DNA from: Bacillus shivajii
GTDB lineage: Bacteria > Bacillota > Bacilli > Bacillales > Salisediminibacteriaceae
Direction: 5' to 3'
Length of the DNA: 64,000 nucleotides
NCBI RefSeq assembly: GCF_020519665.1
Contig: NZ_CP084703.1
Coordinates: forward strand, 2,852,001-2,916,000
Shown: piece by piece, positions 62,984-64,000 of the stretch
Numbering within the stretch: the first letter of the stretch is position 1
How the letters are laid out: every line of letters begins with the position of its first letter
Made by a program: the position numbers and the translations under genes
The notes under the pieces: generated by a model
Told to the model about the DNA's origin: nothing
Seen by the model: the letters and a program-made list of their open reading frames with translations, nothing else
The model's database searches: none

Positions 62984-63186
62984 ATTCTATAAAGAAAACT
63001 CGCCGATTGGCGAGCCTTTAAGGCGTAGACAAAGGCGTAGTTGTAACGTACAGGACGTGCTAACACCGGCGTTCCGACAGGATGTAGGGTATTTAGCCGG
63101 TGAACATAACTATACACATAAAAATTTTCACTACGCCGAAATTGCTTCTTAGTTAAAATTTTATACATTCTTATAGTGTAAAACGA
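62984..63186. repeat. Family C interspersed repeat, intermediate copy
   Basis: Left TATAAAGAAAACTCGCCGA with GGCGAG stem, two AGGAC/AGGAT-loop hairpins (63048-63060, 63074-63088), then AAAATTTT pairs and CTTATAGTGTAAAA. The minus-strand short frame here and the one at 8790-8990 share HPVGTPVLA only because they are repeats. Confidence 0.82.
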
Positions 63187-63188
63187 AA

Positions 63189-63232
63189 AGGCTGTCTTTA
63201 AAAGTACATTTACTTTATTAAGACAGCCTTCA
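63189..63232 (-). terminator. Terminator after azlD
   Basis: AAGGCTGTCTT ... AAGACAGCC then TTTTCGTTTT on the minus strand, joined to the family C repeat end. Confidence 0.85.
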
Positions 63233-63235
63233 TTA

Positions 63236-63541
63236 TTAAAATAAATACGTTACTACTGCTAATCCCCCAATTGCCCCACCAACAACTAGAATTAACGGTG
63301 CTCCTACATATGCAAGGATTATAGCCATTAATGCACCTGTCATTGCAAACCAAATGTTTTCGTGAAATGTTAATATCCCTGGGAAGATTAAAGCACCTAA
63401 TACGGCATAAGGAACACGTGACAGCATCCTTTTAGACCAAGTCGGCCACGATTCAGTTTGAAGCATTACTAAGGGCATCATCCTTGGGATATACGTCACA
63501 ATCCCCATCCCAATAATCATTAAAACTATCGTCATATTCAT
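63236..63541 (-). CDS. azlD: Branched-chain amino acid export subunit AzlD
   Basis: 101-residue membrane protein with about four helices; YIPRMMPLVMLQ near the N-terminus and VPYAVLGALIFPGIL are typical of AzlD/YgaH. It partners AzlC in exporting branched-chain amino acids or analogues. Its start overlaps the azlC stop by 4 bp. Confidence 0.92.
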   Translation of the reverse strand: MNMTIVLMIIGMGIVTYIPRMMPLVMLQTESWPTWSKRMLSRVPYAVLGALIFPGILTFHENIWFAMTGALMAIILAYVGAPLILVVGGAIGGLAVVTYLF

Positions 63542-64000
63542 TCTTGTTTGACCCCTTTCATGAACAAGCGCTCGATCACTTCATAAGAAACAACAGCTAC
63601 GATCGTAGCAAACATAATTGCCCAACCAGTTGACATCCACAGGTGAAAAATGGAGTGAAATATCCCACCTAAAATGGCTAGTGAGATTACTACTTTTCCT
63701 TCTTTTTTAATTGCTGGTACGAGTAGTGCAACAAAAAGAGCATATAAAGCAATCGCCATACTCTCTTGTAAAATATGTGGCAAAAATCCCCCAGCAAAAT
63801 AGCCGATAGCCGTAAAAGAGACCCAGCTCGAATATGCAACTGCAGCAGTTCCTAATATGTATGTCGAACGTACAGGCGGATCATTCGTAGAAGCAACCGC
63901 GAACACTTCGTCCGTTAGTCCAAACGCGTATAAAGCTCTCATTTTTTTTGAAGACTTTTCTGCTCTTTCATGAATAGAAGCACTCATCAATAAGTGACGG
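63538..64000 (-). CDS. azlC: Branched-chain amino acid export subunit AzlC, N-terminus outside the window
   Basis: 154 residues are visible and the frame is open to the window edge, where it reads RHLLMSASIHER, the conserved segment near residue 70 of AzlC. The family has about 230 residues, so roughly a third is missing. AYSSWVSFTAIGYFAGGFLP and the following helices are typical. Forms the exporter with AzlD. Confidence 0.9.
   Translation of the reverse strand, partial: RHLLMSASIHERAEKSSKKMRALYAFGLTDEVFAVASTNDPPVRSTYILGTAAVAYSSWVSFTAIGYFAGGFLPHILQESMAIALYALFVALLVPAIKKEGKVVISLAILGGIFHSIFHLWMSTGWAIMFATIVAVVSYEVIERLFMKGVKQE

Overview
The window is chromosomal DNA of a low-GC, spore-forming Bacillaceae bacterium. 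The gene order follows the Bacillus subtilis yja/yjb/yjz region: nadK, relQ, yjbL, yjbK, yjbJ, yjbI, spxH, pepF, coiA, mecA, yjbE, spx, yjbC, trpS, yjbA, yjaZ, fabF, fabH, med, yjaU, yjzC. Numerous intergenic repeats are interspersed. No rRNA, tRNA, CRISPR array, phage or intact transposase gene was seen.

Layout. 0-5 kb: NAD kinase (cut by the window edge), small alarmone synthetase, triphosphatase, lytic transglycosylase, truncated haemoglobin and a frameshifted spxH. 5-16 kb: PepF, CoiA, cardiolipin synthase, MecA, TerC-type protein, Spx, YjbC and a secreted DUF4015 glycosidase, with repeat blocks at 8.5-9.05 and 13.4-13.8 kb. 16-21 kb: an 8-bp-duplicating MITE, an HD protein, a yybP-ykoY-type (Mn2+) riboswitch ahead of a cation exchanger, a thioredoxin-like lipid-anchored or membrane protein, and a T-box ahead of trpS. 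21-31 kb: YjbA, YjaZ, a first FNR-like regulator, a LiaFSR-type module, an LCP cell-wall ligase, and FabHF with a FapR operator. 31-44 kb: a tyrosine/proline repeat protein, Med, small membrane proteins, YwiC, a second FNR, lipid kinases, a glycolipid glycosyltransferase, a class II aldolase protein and a zinc dehydrogenase. 44.5-52.2 kb: an operon-like block of seven minus-strand genes for molybdoenzyme-based nitrate metabolism. 52.5-64 kb: small proteins, a 1.6-kb inverted-repeat element, a molybdenum-cofactor operon, Sco/CtaG, a HAD phosphatase, an acetyltransferase and AzlCD.

How the parts fit together. The nitrate block encodes an assimilatory-type (NasC/NarB-like) molybdopterin subunit lacking a Tat signal, a four-cluster ferredoxin subunit, a Tat-exported Rieske protein, a NarI/Hdr-like b-haem membrane protein with two CxxC motifs, a tiny membrane protein and two NarK transporters. 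Near-perfect FNR boxes lie about 30 bp upstream of -10-like hexamers before this operon, before the molybdenum-cofactor operon moeA-mobB-moaE-moaD, and before ywiC. Two FNR paralogues with C-terminal CxxCxxxxC cluster motifs lie in the same window. I read this as an anaerobically induced nitrate-reducing system built on an assimilatory-type catalytic subunit. No narGHJI is present here.

The second theme is the repeats. Several distinct families were compared by eye: two with terminal inverted repeats, one of about 150-250 bp that always sits immediately beside a terminator hairpin, one MITE with an 8-bp target duplication, a hairpin family with an invariant AGGAC loop and compensating stem changes, and a GC-rich module that forms tandem arrays (six identical or near-identical 110-bp units at 54.85-55.51 kb). 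The modules are nested in one another, and some loci show the same element with and without a module.
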